DNA of 44,186 nucleotides, taken from the NCBI GenBank assembly GCA_033812795.1, contig JAPXSY010000023.1, positions 1 through 44,186 on the forward strand, written 5' to 3'. Below, piece by piece: positions 31,806 through 40,400 of this stretch. Made by a program: the position numbers and the translations under genes. Source of the stretch: JAPXSY01 sp033812795. GTDB taxonomy: Bacteria; Verrucomicrobiota; Kiritimatiellia; RFP12; UBA1067. The stretch's first letter is position 1; each line of letters begins with the position of its first letter. The notes beneath the pieces were generated by a model. The model saw only the letters and a list, made by a program, of their open reading frames with translations, was not told where the DNA came from and did not search any database.

Positions 31806-32240
31806 ATGAACTTCCGAAAGAAAAGCAGGGGTGTGCTTCCAAGTTTTCAGATGACGTCCATGATGGACATCATTTTCCTGATGCTTTTTTTCTTCATCAC
31901 GACGTCCGTCTTCTCGCAGTGGGAGTATGAGATCAACATCACGCTGCCGTCGGCGCAGAGCGGCAAAGTGCCGGACCGGTTGCCGGGTGAGATCATCATC
32001 AACATCACCCGTGACGGCCGCGTGTCGGTCAACCAGCAGGATCTGACGCTGGATGCGCTCCGCGCCCGGCTGGACCGTCTCGCGCGCTACTTCCCGGGCC
32101 AACCGGTGGTGCTGCGGGCGGATAAAGAGACCCGATACGAGGACCTGATCAAGGTGGTGGATACCTGCCGCAAGGCGGACATCTGGAACTTCTCGATGGC
32201 CACGAGCGAAGAGAAGCCTGCCGCCACGGAGACGCCATGA
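31806..32240 (+). CDS. ExbD/TolR-family protein
   Basis: A 144-residue single-span protein. The N-terminal cytosolic segment leads into the membrane helix MTSMMDIIFLMLFFFITTS, which holds Asp21 at the position of the ion-carrying aspartate of ExbD (Asp25). The periplasmic domain (about 45-135) is the usual alpha/beta fold, with the ITRDGRVSVNQQDLTLDALRARL and VVLRADKETRYEDLIKVVDTCRKADI segments. It should pair with the upstream ExbB-like channel. Its last 4 bases overlap the TPR gene start (ATGA), indicating coupled translation. Confidence 0.95.
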   Translation: MNFRKKSRGVLPSFQMTSMMDIIFLMLFFFITTSVFSQWEYEINITLPSAQSGKVPDRLPGEIIINITRDGRVSVNQQDLTLDALRARLDRLARYFPGQPVVLRADKETRYEDLIKVVDTCRKADIWNFSMATSEEKPAATETP

Positions 32241-34600
32241 GGATATGCCGGGCACAGATTAGCGCCGGAATGCTGCTGCTCGCCGTGTGCGGCGTGCGTG
32301 CGGCGGACCCGGTGGAGATGCGGGACCGTCTGCAACTGGCGGACGGGCTCTTCCGGCGCAGCCTGTTTGATCTGGCCGCGCGCGAATACGTGTCCTTGGC
32401 CGAAACGCCGCAAGTGCCGGATCGCGACAATGTGCTGTTCCGTCTGGCCGAGTGTTACCGTCGCACAGGCCGCGCGGCAGAGGCGGCCGCGACCTACAAG
32501 CAACTCTCCGAAAGTTTTCCCGACAGTCCGAATGTCGCGCGCGCCGATCTGCAGCGGGCGCTGCTGCTGCTCAGGGCCGGGGGTGCGGAACTGAACGTTG
32601 CGGCCGCGCTGTTTGAAAAACTGACCGCGACGGGCATGCCGCCGGAAGTGCGGTCGGCCGCGCTGTACCATCTTGGTGAGACGCTTGAAAAGCTCGACAA
32701 ACCTGCGGAGGCGCTGGCGCGCTATGAACAGTTAAGCCGGGAGTACGCGCAGACCGACTACGGCATGTATGCGGGATTGCGTATCGCGTGGCTGCTCGGT
32801 AAGACCGGCAAGCCCGAGGATCGGCGTCGTGCCATGGGCATCTATCTGGATTTGGCGCACAAGGCCCGAGATCCCAAAGTGGCGGAGGAGGCGCTGTTCT
32901 TCGCGGCCCAGACCGCGCTGTTGGACCAGCGGCACGAGGAGAGCGCCAACCTGTTCAAGACGTTGAAGACGAAGTATCCCGCTTCGCCGCGCATACGCGA
33001 GAGCGCGCTGTCCGCCGGCTGGGCGAATTATTACACGGGGCGTTATGCCGAAGCCTTTGAGAGTCTCGATCTGATCATCGGCGACGCCGGACATCCGGCG
33101 CGCGAAGAGGTGCTCTACCTCCGGGCGAATTGCCTGCGCCAACTCGAACGGCGTGCCGAGGCCGTGAAGGTCTATTCGCAACAACTCGAAGCCTTCCCAA
33201 CAGGGCGGCTGGCCGGACAGGCCGGGTATGAGAAGCTGACGACGCTGTATCATGACGGCGCGTATGAGGCGGTGTTGAAGATGACCTCGGAGAACACACG
33301 GCCGGTCGACTTGCACGCCGACCACGTCTATTGGATGAACGCCGAGGCGGCGTTAGCGTTGCAGCGGTATGATGCGGCCGTGCAGTACTGCCGCCTGCTG
33401 GTGGACAAGTGCCCGCAAAGCCCGCTTGTCAAAGATGCCCTCTACCGGCTGGGGTGGCTGCTGCAGAAACAGGAGGCATGGGAGTCGGCTTCGTCCTGGT
33501 ACTTGCAGGTCGTCCAGCGTTTCCCGGATGATCCGCTGGCCTCCCGAGCCCTCTATGCCTCCGGTGTCTGCCTGTCTCGTCTCGGACAGAGCGATGCGGC
33601 GTTGCGGGACTGGACCGCGCTGCTGACCCGGTATCCCGAATGCGCCGAGGTCGCGGAGACGCTCTATCAGAAGGCGATGGAGGAGTTGCGCGCGAAAAAC
33701 GTGCGCGCCGCGGCCGCCACACTGGATGAGCGCATGCGCCGTTTTCCGAATGACGCCCGCAAGGCCGAGGTTCTGTTCTGGCGCGCCTCCGCCTACCGGC
33801 AGGTCGGCGAAGACGCCGAGGCGGAGAAGCTGTTCCGTGCCTGTCTCGCGGCGTCTCCGACCAAGGACTTTGAGCGGGAGTCGATGCTGGAACTGGGCAT
33901 GCTGCTCCAGAAGACCGGGCGTAAACCCGAGGCCGCCTCCTTTTTCCAGAAACTGCTGGACGCGCCGATCGCCGAAAAACTCGGTGCCGAGCGGCTGGCG
34001 TGGCTTGCCGAGTTCCAACTGGAGCAGAAACAGCCGGCTGCGGCGATTCAGGCCGCGACCCGACTGGTCGAGTTGAAGGTGGATAAGGGGTGGACGCAGA
34101 CCGGGTGGACCCTGCTGGGCCGCGTGCACCGCGCCAAGGGCGAGCGCGATCCGGCTCTTCACGCCTTTACCGAGGCGCTGGCCACGGGCGCTTCTACCGC
34201 ATACGGCGCGGAGTCCGCTCTCCGGCTTGGCGAGTTGTTGAGCGAAGCGGGGCGGTTCGACGACGCGGAGAAACATCTGACCGACGCGGCGTCGCGCGCG
34301 GCCACGCCCGACCTGTTAGGGCTGCGGGCGCATGCCTATGCCGGATTGGCGCGCAACGCCGAGCGCAAGGGAGATTCAGAGGCCGCGTTGCGCTATCATA
34401 TCAGTGTCGGGATTTTGTTCGATGATCCCACACTCGTGCCACAGTCGTTGCATCAGGCGGCGGTCTTGCTGGATAAGTCCGGGCGGGCCCGGGAGGCTGC
34501 GGCGTTGCGTGAGGAGTTGCGCACCCGCTATCCCGCCTCGCCGTTGGCGAATCCGGTTCCGTCGACCGCGGCCGCAGGCGAGAGGAAGGCAGGCTCATGA
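32237..34600 (+). CDS. Exported long TPR-repeat protein
   Basis: A 787-residue protein with a signal peptide (about 1-23, ending VRAAD) and then nearly continuous tetratricopeptide repeats: many copies of 'A...Y..L....P.S......A...LG..L...G....A' pattern, as at LFRLAECYRRTGRAAEAAATYKQL, ALYHLGETLEKLDKPAEALARYEQL and ALYASGVCLSRLGQSDAALRDW. It is probably a periplasmic scaffold that binds partner proteins, in the style of YbgF/CpoB in Tol systems but much longer. It overlaps the genes on both sides by 4 bp. No enzymatic domain is seen. Confidence 0.92.
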   Translation: MRICRAQISAGMLLLAVCGVRAADPVEMRDRLQLADGLFRRSLFDLAAREYVSLAETPQVPDRDNVLFRLAECYRRTGRAAEAAATYKQLSESFPDSPNVARADLQRALLLLRAGGAELNVAAALFEKLTATGMPPEVRSAALYHLGETLEKLDKPAEALARYEQLSREYAQTDYGMYAGLRIAWLLGKTGKPEDRRRAMGIYLDLAHKARDPKVAEEALFFAAQTALLDQRHEESANLFKTLKTKYPASPRIRESALSAGWANYYTGRYAEAFESLDLIIGDAGHPAREEVLYLRANCLRQLERRAEAVKVYSQQLEAFPTGRLAGQAGYEKLTTLYHDGAYEAVLKMTSENTRPVDLHADHVYWMNAEAALALQRYDAAVQYCRLLVDKCPQSPLVKDALYRLGWLLQKQEAWESASSWYLQVVQRFPDDPLASRALYASGVCLSRLGQSDAALRDWTALLTRYPECAEVAETLYQKAMEELRAKNVRAAAATLDERMRRFPNDARKAEVLFWRASAYRQVGEDAEAEKLFRACLAASPTKDFERESMLELGMLLQKTGRKPEAASFFQKLLDAPIAEKLGAERLAWLAEFQLEQKQPAAAIQAATRLVELKVDKGWTQTGWTLLGRVHRAKGERDPALHAFTEALATGASTAYGAESALRLGELLSEAGRFDDAEKHLTDAASRAATPDLLGLRAHAYAGLARNAERKGDSEAALRYHISVGILFDDPTLVPQSLHQAAVLLDKSGRAREAAALREELRTRYPASPLANPVPSTAAAGERKAGS

Positions 34601-36579
34601 CACCATACGGATTCAGACCGCATCCGCAATCCCATGACCGTCATCTGCTGCTGGCCTGTGTCGCGGTCCTGTTGTCCGCGGTGATCCATGTGGTCTTGAT
34701 GGTCTATTTCTCCGATTGGACGATTTCCGGCATCTCCAGTTTGCGCGAACGGGGCCGCGAATGGTTCACGGGCGACCGCGTGCCGCCCATGCGTGTCGAA
34801 ACCATGCGCGCGGACCCCATGTATATCGGTCGGAAGAAGCCGGGTGAGCGCGATACGCCCAGCCGCGGCCCGATCGAGGTTTCCGAGCAGGTGGAGGCGC
34901 TCAGTCAGTCGGCCGCGCCCGTTCTCACCGCGCCCCCGCCGATTCCGCGGGAAGCGCTTCAACCGGGTGTGCCCGCGCTCAAGGAGGCGGCCTCGCCCCA
35001 GATCGACACCACCCCCTGGATGCCCCGTCAGGAGATCGCCCAGATTTATGACCGGACCGTGGTGGATGAGGTCGCGACTCTGCCGCGCCGCGAGATCCCC
35101 ATGATTGAACGGGTTCCCGACGCGCCGGACATCGTGCCGTCGATCGACCTCGTGGGACGCCGTTTTGGCAACGACCCTGAGCCGCCCAAGCCATTCGAGG
35201 CGGCGGAGGTGTTTGATACCGAAATCAGCGCGGGTACCTTCAAGGTTCCCGCGCCGGAGGCGCCGGCCACGCCCGCGCCGGTCTCCACCGCAGCCACGGA
35301 GTCCCGGTTTGCGATGCAGCCCGGCGAAAAAGCAGGGAAAAGCCCGACCACCGGCTCGGCAGCGGACACCGGCTCGGCAACGGCTGGACCGGACGGGGCG
35401 AGCACCTCGGAGCAGCAGAAACGGATCGAACGTGAACTGGCCGCCGTATCGCAACAGATCGCCGCTACTGAAGTCAGCGAGGAAGAGCGCAAGGCGCGTG
35501 AGGCCCAGGCCCAGATCGCGGCGTTGCAGGAGCTGGCCGACTATCAGCCGATCGACGATCTGTTGGCTGTGGGCTTGGAAACCTACCGGGACCCGGCGGA
35601 TCCCGGACGCATCTATTTCCGGATCGGAATCGAGCCGCGCCGCGACCGCACGGTGCCCACGCTCGACAAGGATATCGTCTGGGTTCAGGATGTCTCAGCC
35701 TCGATGTCCGAGGAGCGCATGGTCTTCTGCCGCCGCGCGATGACGGCCGCGCTGGAAACGATGAACCCCGGAGACCGCTTTAACGTGGTCGCGTTCCGGG
35801 ACACCACCGAAATGTGTTTTCCGGACTGGGTTCCGGTGACCCAGGCCCACCTCAAGAAAGCCTCAACTTTTGTCGCGGCCATGCGCGCGTTCGGCCAGAC
35901 GGACGTGTTCGGTTCGTTGCGCACACTCATGAAACTGCCGCGTGATCCGAAACGCCCGATGATCGCCTTCATTGTGACGGACGGCAAGCCGACCTTTGGC
36001 ATGACCGAGAGCGCCAAGATCATTGGCGAGTTCTCGAAGCTGAATCAGGGGGTGGTCTCCGTCAACATGTACGGGACACAGAGCAAAGCCAATGTCTATC
36101 TGCTCGATATGTTGACGTACGGGAATCGGGGCGGGTCGGTTGTGCTCACCGGTAATCGGTGGGATATTCCGGACTCGATGGCCGGAGCGTACACTGGGCT
36201 GCGTTATCCGGTGATGAGCGATATCCAGGTGACGTTCGACAGTGTGTCGCAGAGCGAGGTCTACCCGAAACGCACGACGCCTCTCTACAAGGATCGTCAG
36301 ATCCAGTTGCACGGGGTCTGTCCCGACACCACGGAGGAACTGGTGTTTCAGATCCGCGGCCTGGCTGCTGACAAGGGGTACGATTCGATTTTCCGGCTCA
36401 GCCTGTCGCGACACGCCAAACTCGGCACGGCGGCGGTAAGGCAGCGTTGGGCGTATCAGAAGCTGTACCATCTGGTCAGCGTCTATGCGGCCGAACCGCG
36501 GCAGCAGGTGCTGGCCGAAATGCTCAAAGTGAACCAGCAGTACGGTATCCCGATTCCGTATGAGTCCGAGATGAAATGA
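34597..36579 (+). CDS. TonB-like-anchored von Willebrand factor A protein
   Basis: A 660-residue protein. After a short cytosolic head, one membrane helix (about 17-38, LLLACVAVLLSAVIHVVLMVYF) contains LLSxxIH, with Ser27 and His31 spaced as the Ser16/His20 pair of TonB (LLSVCIH). A Pro/Ala-rich periplasmic linker (about 60-270) and a coiled segment (about 272-315) follow. The VWA domain (about 357-540) has a complete metal-ion-dependent adhesion site: Asp365-x-Ser367-x-Ser369, Thr435 and Asp462. The C-terminus (about 540-660) is beta-rich, as in VIT/VWA proteins. It is the last gene of the ExbB-ExbD-TPR operon and probably takes the role of TonB/TolA. The adhesive target is unknown. Confidence 0.9.
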   Translation: MTPYGFRPHPQSHDRHLLLACVAVLLSAVIHVVLMVYFSDWTISGISSLRERGREWFTGDRVPPMRVETMRADPMYIGRKKPGERDTPSRGPIEVSEQVEALSQSAAPVLTAPPPIPREALQPGVPALKEAASPQIDTTPWMPRQEIAQIYDRTVVDEVATLPRREIPMIERVPDAPDIVPSIDLVGRRFGNDPEPPKPFEAAEVFDTEISAGTFKVPAPEAPATPAPVSTAATESRFAMQPGEKAGKSPTTGSAADTGSATAGPDGASTSEQQKRIERELAAVSQQIAATEVSEEERKAREAQAQIAALQELADYQPIDDLLAVGLETYRDPADPGRIYFRIGIEPRRDRTVPTLDKDIVWVQDVSASMSEERMVFCRRAMTAALETMNPGDRFNVVAFRDTTEMCFPDWVPVTQAHLKKASTFVAAMRAFGQTDVFGSLRTLMKLPRDPKRPMIAFIVTDGKPTFGMTESAKIIGEFSKLNQGVVSVNMYGTQSKANVYLLDMLTYGNRGGSVVLTGNRWDIPDSMAGAYTGLRYPVMSDIQVTFDSVSQSEVYPKRTTPLYKDRQIQLHGVCPDTTEELVFQIRGLAADKGYDSIFRLSLSRHAKLGTAAVRQRWAYQKLYHLVSVYAAEPRQQVLAEMLKVNQQYGIPIPYESEMK

Positions 36580-36585
36580 CCCGGC

Positions 36586-37305
36586 TCACAGGGTGCGCAG
36601 GAGTTCGCTTTCGGCGCGCAGCAGGATTTGATGCATCTCGTCGGCTCGGTCGGTGGCGCGCAGGTCGGAGAGGAGCAGGCTGCCGTGTGCGAGCATACAT
36701 AACCGTGCCAGTGCATGCAGATGCAAGGCGTCATCCGTACAGCAGATCAGGAAAAACAAATCCGTCTCGCCGCCGTCCTGCGCGCCGAAAAAAATGTTCT
36801 GCTGCGTCTTGCCGAGCACGATAAACGAATCCGAAGCCCAGAAGGGGTCGTGATACCGCGCATGCAACAGGGCCGCGCCGCCCCCGATGGCGGTCGAACA
36901 GGCGGCCTCCCGCTCTTCGACCTCGCGTTGAAAGGCCGCGTCGTCATACAGCAGTCCGGTCGAGACCGCCAACGCGACCATGTCCCGCACGACTGCGGGC
37001 TTGGTCCGCGAGGGCAGGGCGGGGTCGATCCATTCGGGACGGAAGAGTCGCGCCACCAAGGCATCGTCTTTGCTATGGGGCGTGCGTTCCGCCGTTGTTT
37101 CGCGGTGATGCTGGGTCAGGGATTTTGTCGGCAGGCCGAGGATGCGCCGTTGCGCCCAATCGTCGAGTCGACGGTGCTCGAAGACCACTTCGTCGCCGTG
37201 TCTCAGAAACGGGATCTCTCCGCGCTGAACCAAATGGAACAGCTCGCGTTCCGGAATCCGGATGTGGCGCGCGGCTTGCTGCAAACTCAAAGTTCGATGA
37301 GGCAT
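36586..37305 (-). CDS. HTH-PTS EIIA(Ntr)-like fusion regulator
   Basis: A 239-residue two-domain protein. Residues 1-58 form an excisionase/MerR-type helix-turn-helix (LSLQQAARHIRIPERELFHLVQRGEIPFLRHGDEVVF...RLDDW). Residues about 82-239 resemble the PTS fructose/nitrogen EIIA domain, with the phosphorylatable His148 in GGGAALLHAR (compare IPHGR in PtsN). It could couple DNA binding to the phosphorylation state of the nitrogen PTS. HPr, EI(Ntr) and other PTS genes are not in view. The longer ORF upstream is rejected because the promoter places transcription start at about 37306, next to this ATG. It is divergent from the GLUG/InlB gene and may control it. Confidence 0.85.
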   Translation of the reverse strand: MPHRTLSLQQAARHIRIPERELFHLVQRGEIPFLRHGDEVVFEHRRLDDWAQRRILGLPTKSLTQHHRETTAERTPHSKDDALVARLFRPEWIDPALPSRTKPAVVRDMVALAVSTGLLYDDAAFQREVEEREAACSTAIGGGAALLHARYHDPFWASDSFIVLGKTQQNIFFGAQDGGETDLFFLICCTDDALHLHALARLCMLAHGSLLLSDLRATDRADEMHQILLRAESELLRTL

Positions 37306-37313
37306 GGTGCGAC

Positions 37314-37343
37314 AGTGTACCCCTTCGACGTTTCGTTTGTCAA
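37314..37343 (-). promoter_or_regulatory. Promoter predicting a leaderless mRNA for the HTH-EIIA gene
   Basis: On the minus strand consensus TTGACA (37343-37338) and TACACT (37319-37314) are 18 bp apart. Only 8 bp separate the -10 from the ATG, so transcription should begin at or just before the start codon. No Shine-Dalgarno sequence is present, in keeping with leaderless translation. Confidence 0.65.
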
Positions 37344-37386
37344 AGCCGAAAGGGGAATCGGGAAGATGGCCTGCTTGTGTCAGAGG

Positions 37387-37415
37387 TTGAAATTCGACGT
37401 GTGTACGGGTACAAT
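37387..37415 (+). promoter_or_regulatory. Near-consensus promoter for the GLUG/InlB gene
   Basis: TTGAAA (37387-37392) and TACAAT (37410-37415) are 17 bp apart, predicting a start near 37422 and a leader of about 32 nt. It faces away from the HTH-EIIA promoter 44 bp to the left; the gap between them could hold a shared operator. Confidence 0.72.
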
Positions 37416-37453
37416 CCTGAGCTAACGGATCGGGTTGTGGGAAAAAAGGCCGC

Positions 37454-40400
37454 ATGAAAAAAACAGGACTCAGTAATCAGCCACCGCGATACACGGCAGG
37501 GCAAGCGAATGCGGCGCGCACAGTGCGCCGCCTTGCGGGTTGCCTATGCCTGGCAGGTGCGCTCTCTGCGGCGGGTCTGGAGGTCTGGTCTCTGGATGAC
37601 CTTCAGAAGGTGGGGTCCGGTATCGACGGGTGGGAGCCCGATGCTGTCTATACGTTGATGACGAATCTGGACGCCTCGGCCACGGCGGATTGGAACGGGG
37701 GCGCGGGGTTTGTGCCGATCGGCCGGGATGCGGAGTGGGGGTTCACCGGTGTGTTCAACGGCAACGGCCATAGGATCACCGGGTTGACCCTCAACCGTCC
37801 CGGCGAGAGTGATGTCGGCCTGTTCGGCCGGATTGGGACGGGCGGGGTGGTCAGCAATCTCTGTCTGACGGGGATCACGGTCGCGGGGCTGGTTGATGTC
37901 GGTGGTGTGGCCGGGTATCTGTCTGAGGGCCTGATCCGGGAGTGTTCGGTTTCTGGGGATGTGGTCGGTTTGGAAACCGTGGGCGGAGTGGCCGGCTTTG
38001 TGGATTTGGGCGGGATCGAGCGTTCGTCCGCGTCGGGAAGCGTTGTGGCCGACGTGGGGGCTGGCGGACTCGTCGGGTACCTGTATGAGGGGGGGACGAT
38101 TGGAGAGAGTTATGCGATCGCACGGGTGAGCGGCACGGAAGACACGGGCGGTCTTGTGGGCAGCGGGAGCGGGTTCAACAGTGTTGTCTCCGGAGCCTAT
38201 TGGGACACGCAGGCAAGCGGCCAATCCTCCTCATGGGGCGGGGGGACAGGCAAAACTTCGGCGGAGATGCGTCAGGCCGTGACCTTTTCCGGATGGGATT
38301 TCAGTCAGGTGTGGGGTATCGTGGAGAGTGTGAGCTACCCCTATCTGCGCGGGCTGGCGGTCAATGGGAACGAGTTTGTGTTGACGGTTGCGTCGCGCGG
38401 CCCGGGCAACGTATTCGTCACCCCGTTGCTCTCCTCTTACACGCCCGGGACGAATGTGACGGTGACCGCGCAGCCGGTGGCGGGCGTCAGCGAATTCGTC
38501 CGCTGGTCGGGCGGCGTGGCCCAGCCGACGAATCCGGTGACGCAGGTGACCATGGCCGGGCATGTCAGCCTGACCGCGATCTTCCGTTCGGCGCGGGGTA
38601 TCGGATCGGTTCAGGAACTGCAGCGGATCGGCCGCGATCCGGACTATACGCTGAATGGCCGCTATTGGCTGACCGGGATGCTGTATGCCGGAGAGACGGC
38701 GGGATGGCCGGACGGGTTCGGTCCGATCGGCAGCATGACAACGCCGTTCACCGGCAGTTTCGACGGTCGGTCCAATGTGATCGCCCGGCTGAAGGTGGAT
38801 CGTCCCGAGGAGGATTATGCGGGGTTGTTCGGCGTTCTCGGACCGGGTGCGGTGATTCGGAATCTCGGGTTGACCTATGCCGAGGTGTGCGGGAACGGGG
38901 GGCTTGGCGCGCTCGTGGGATACAATGCGGGCGGTACGGTGGAGCGGTGTTTCGCGGAGGCGCAGGTGAACGGCACGTACAACGGGGTCGGCGGCCTCAT
39001 CGGCGAGAATCGCGAGGGTACGGTGAACCGCGCGTATGCCGTGGGGAGTGTGGCGGGCCAGTCGAATGTGGGCGGGCTGATCGGACTGCATGCCGACGGG
39101 GGCTCAGTCACCCAGACGTATGCGGCTTGCGTGGTCACGGGCACATCCAGTGGTGTGGGCGGGCTGATCGGCTGGGGGGATGGGATCACCGCAGGTTCGT
39201 TTTGGGATACCGAGGTCAGCGGACAGAGCGGTTCAGCCGGGGGCGTGCCGCAAACCACATCGGCCATGCGTCAGGCCGTGACCTATTCGGGCTGGGATTT
39301 CATCGGGGACTGGCAGATCGTGGAAGGGGAGGGGTATCCGCGGTTGCGGGGGTTCGCCCGGGCCTGCACGGTCACGTTCGACGCCTTGGGCGGGACGGTC
39401 GAGCCCGCCACGGCTGTGGTGGATCTTGGCGGGGTTTACGGGGATTTGCCCGTGCCGGAACGGACGGGTTACGTGTGGGAGGGATGGCGGTCCGGACCCG
39501 GCGGTGCCGGAACGCCAGTGACCGAAGATACGGTGATGCGTACGGTTACCAACCATACCGTGTACGCGCACTGGCGCGCGGATGCGCTGATCGTTGTTGG
39601 TGGCGCGTCCGATGCCGTGCCGATCGGGTTTACGAATGCCGTTCAAGTTTCCACCAACCACTGCGGTGACGGCGGAACTTCTGTCTGTCTGGGCGGGAAA
39701 GGGATCATTGCGGACGGCCAGATGGCGGGCATCGAGTGGTCGGTGACCGGTCCGGGCCTGCTCTCGTTCTGCTGGCGCACTTCGAGCGAGGCTGACTGGG
39801 ATGTGTTGCGTTTCTACGAGGCCGGCACGGGGTCGATCCATCAAATCTCAGGCATCATGAACAACTGGGAGGAGATGTCGATTCTGGTGGAGGGCGGTCA
39901 AGAGACGCCGCACCTCTTCCGGTGGGAGTATGAAAAGGATCCGCAAGGTGATTATGTCGGGCAGGACTGCGGCTGGGTTGACGCCTTGCGATGGGTCCCG
40001 TTCCATCCGCTCACGGTGATCCACGGCAGCGGCGGGGGCGCGTACAGCAACGGCACGGTTGTGGCGATTCAGGCCGATTCGCCGCCCGCGTATCATGTGT
40101 TCGACCGGTGGACCGGTGACACCAACAGTGTGGCGGACGTGCTGGCAGCATCGACGACCGTGACAATGAGCGGAACGGGGATGGTTTTGGCCGCGTCGTA
40201 CCAGGCTACGGGTTATCCGCTCACGGTGATCCACGGCAGTGGTTCCGGTGTGTATCCCTACGGCTCGCAGGTGGTGATCGGCGCGGAGGTGCCGGAAGGA
40301 AAACAGTTTGATTGCTGGACCGGTGACGTGGCAACGGTGGCGGATCGGTTCGCGCCGACCACCACTGTAACGACCACGGATTCCGCATTGTGTGTGGCGG

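Noticed and set aside
38200..39669. 489-aa + strand ORF inside the GLUG/InlB gene in another frame
   Set aside because: Rich in Arg, Gly and Asp from frame shift of a repetitive gene; the GLUG frame carries the recognisable domains.
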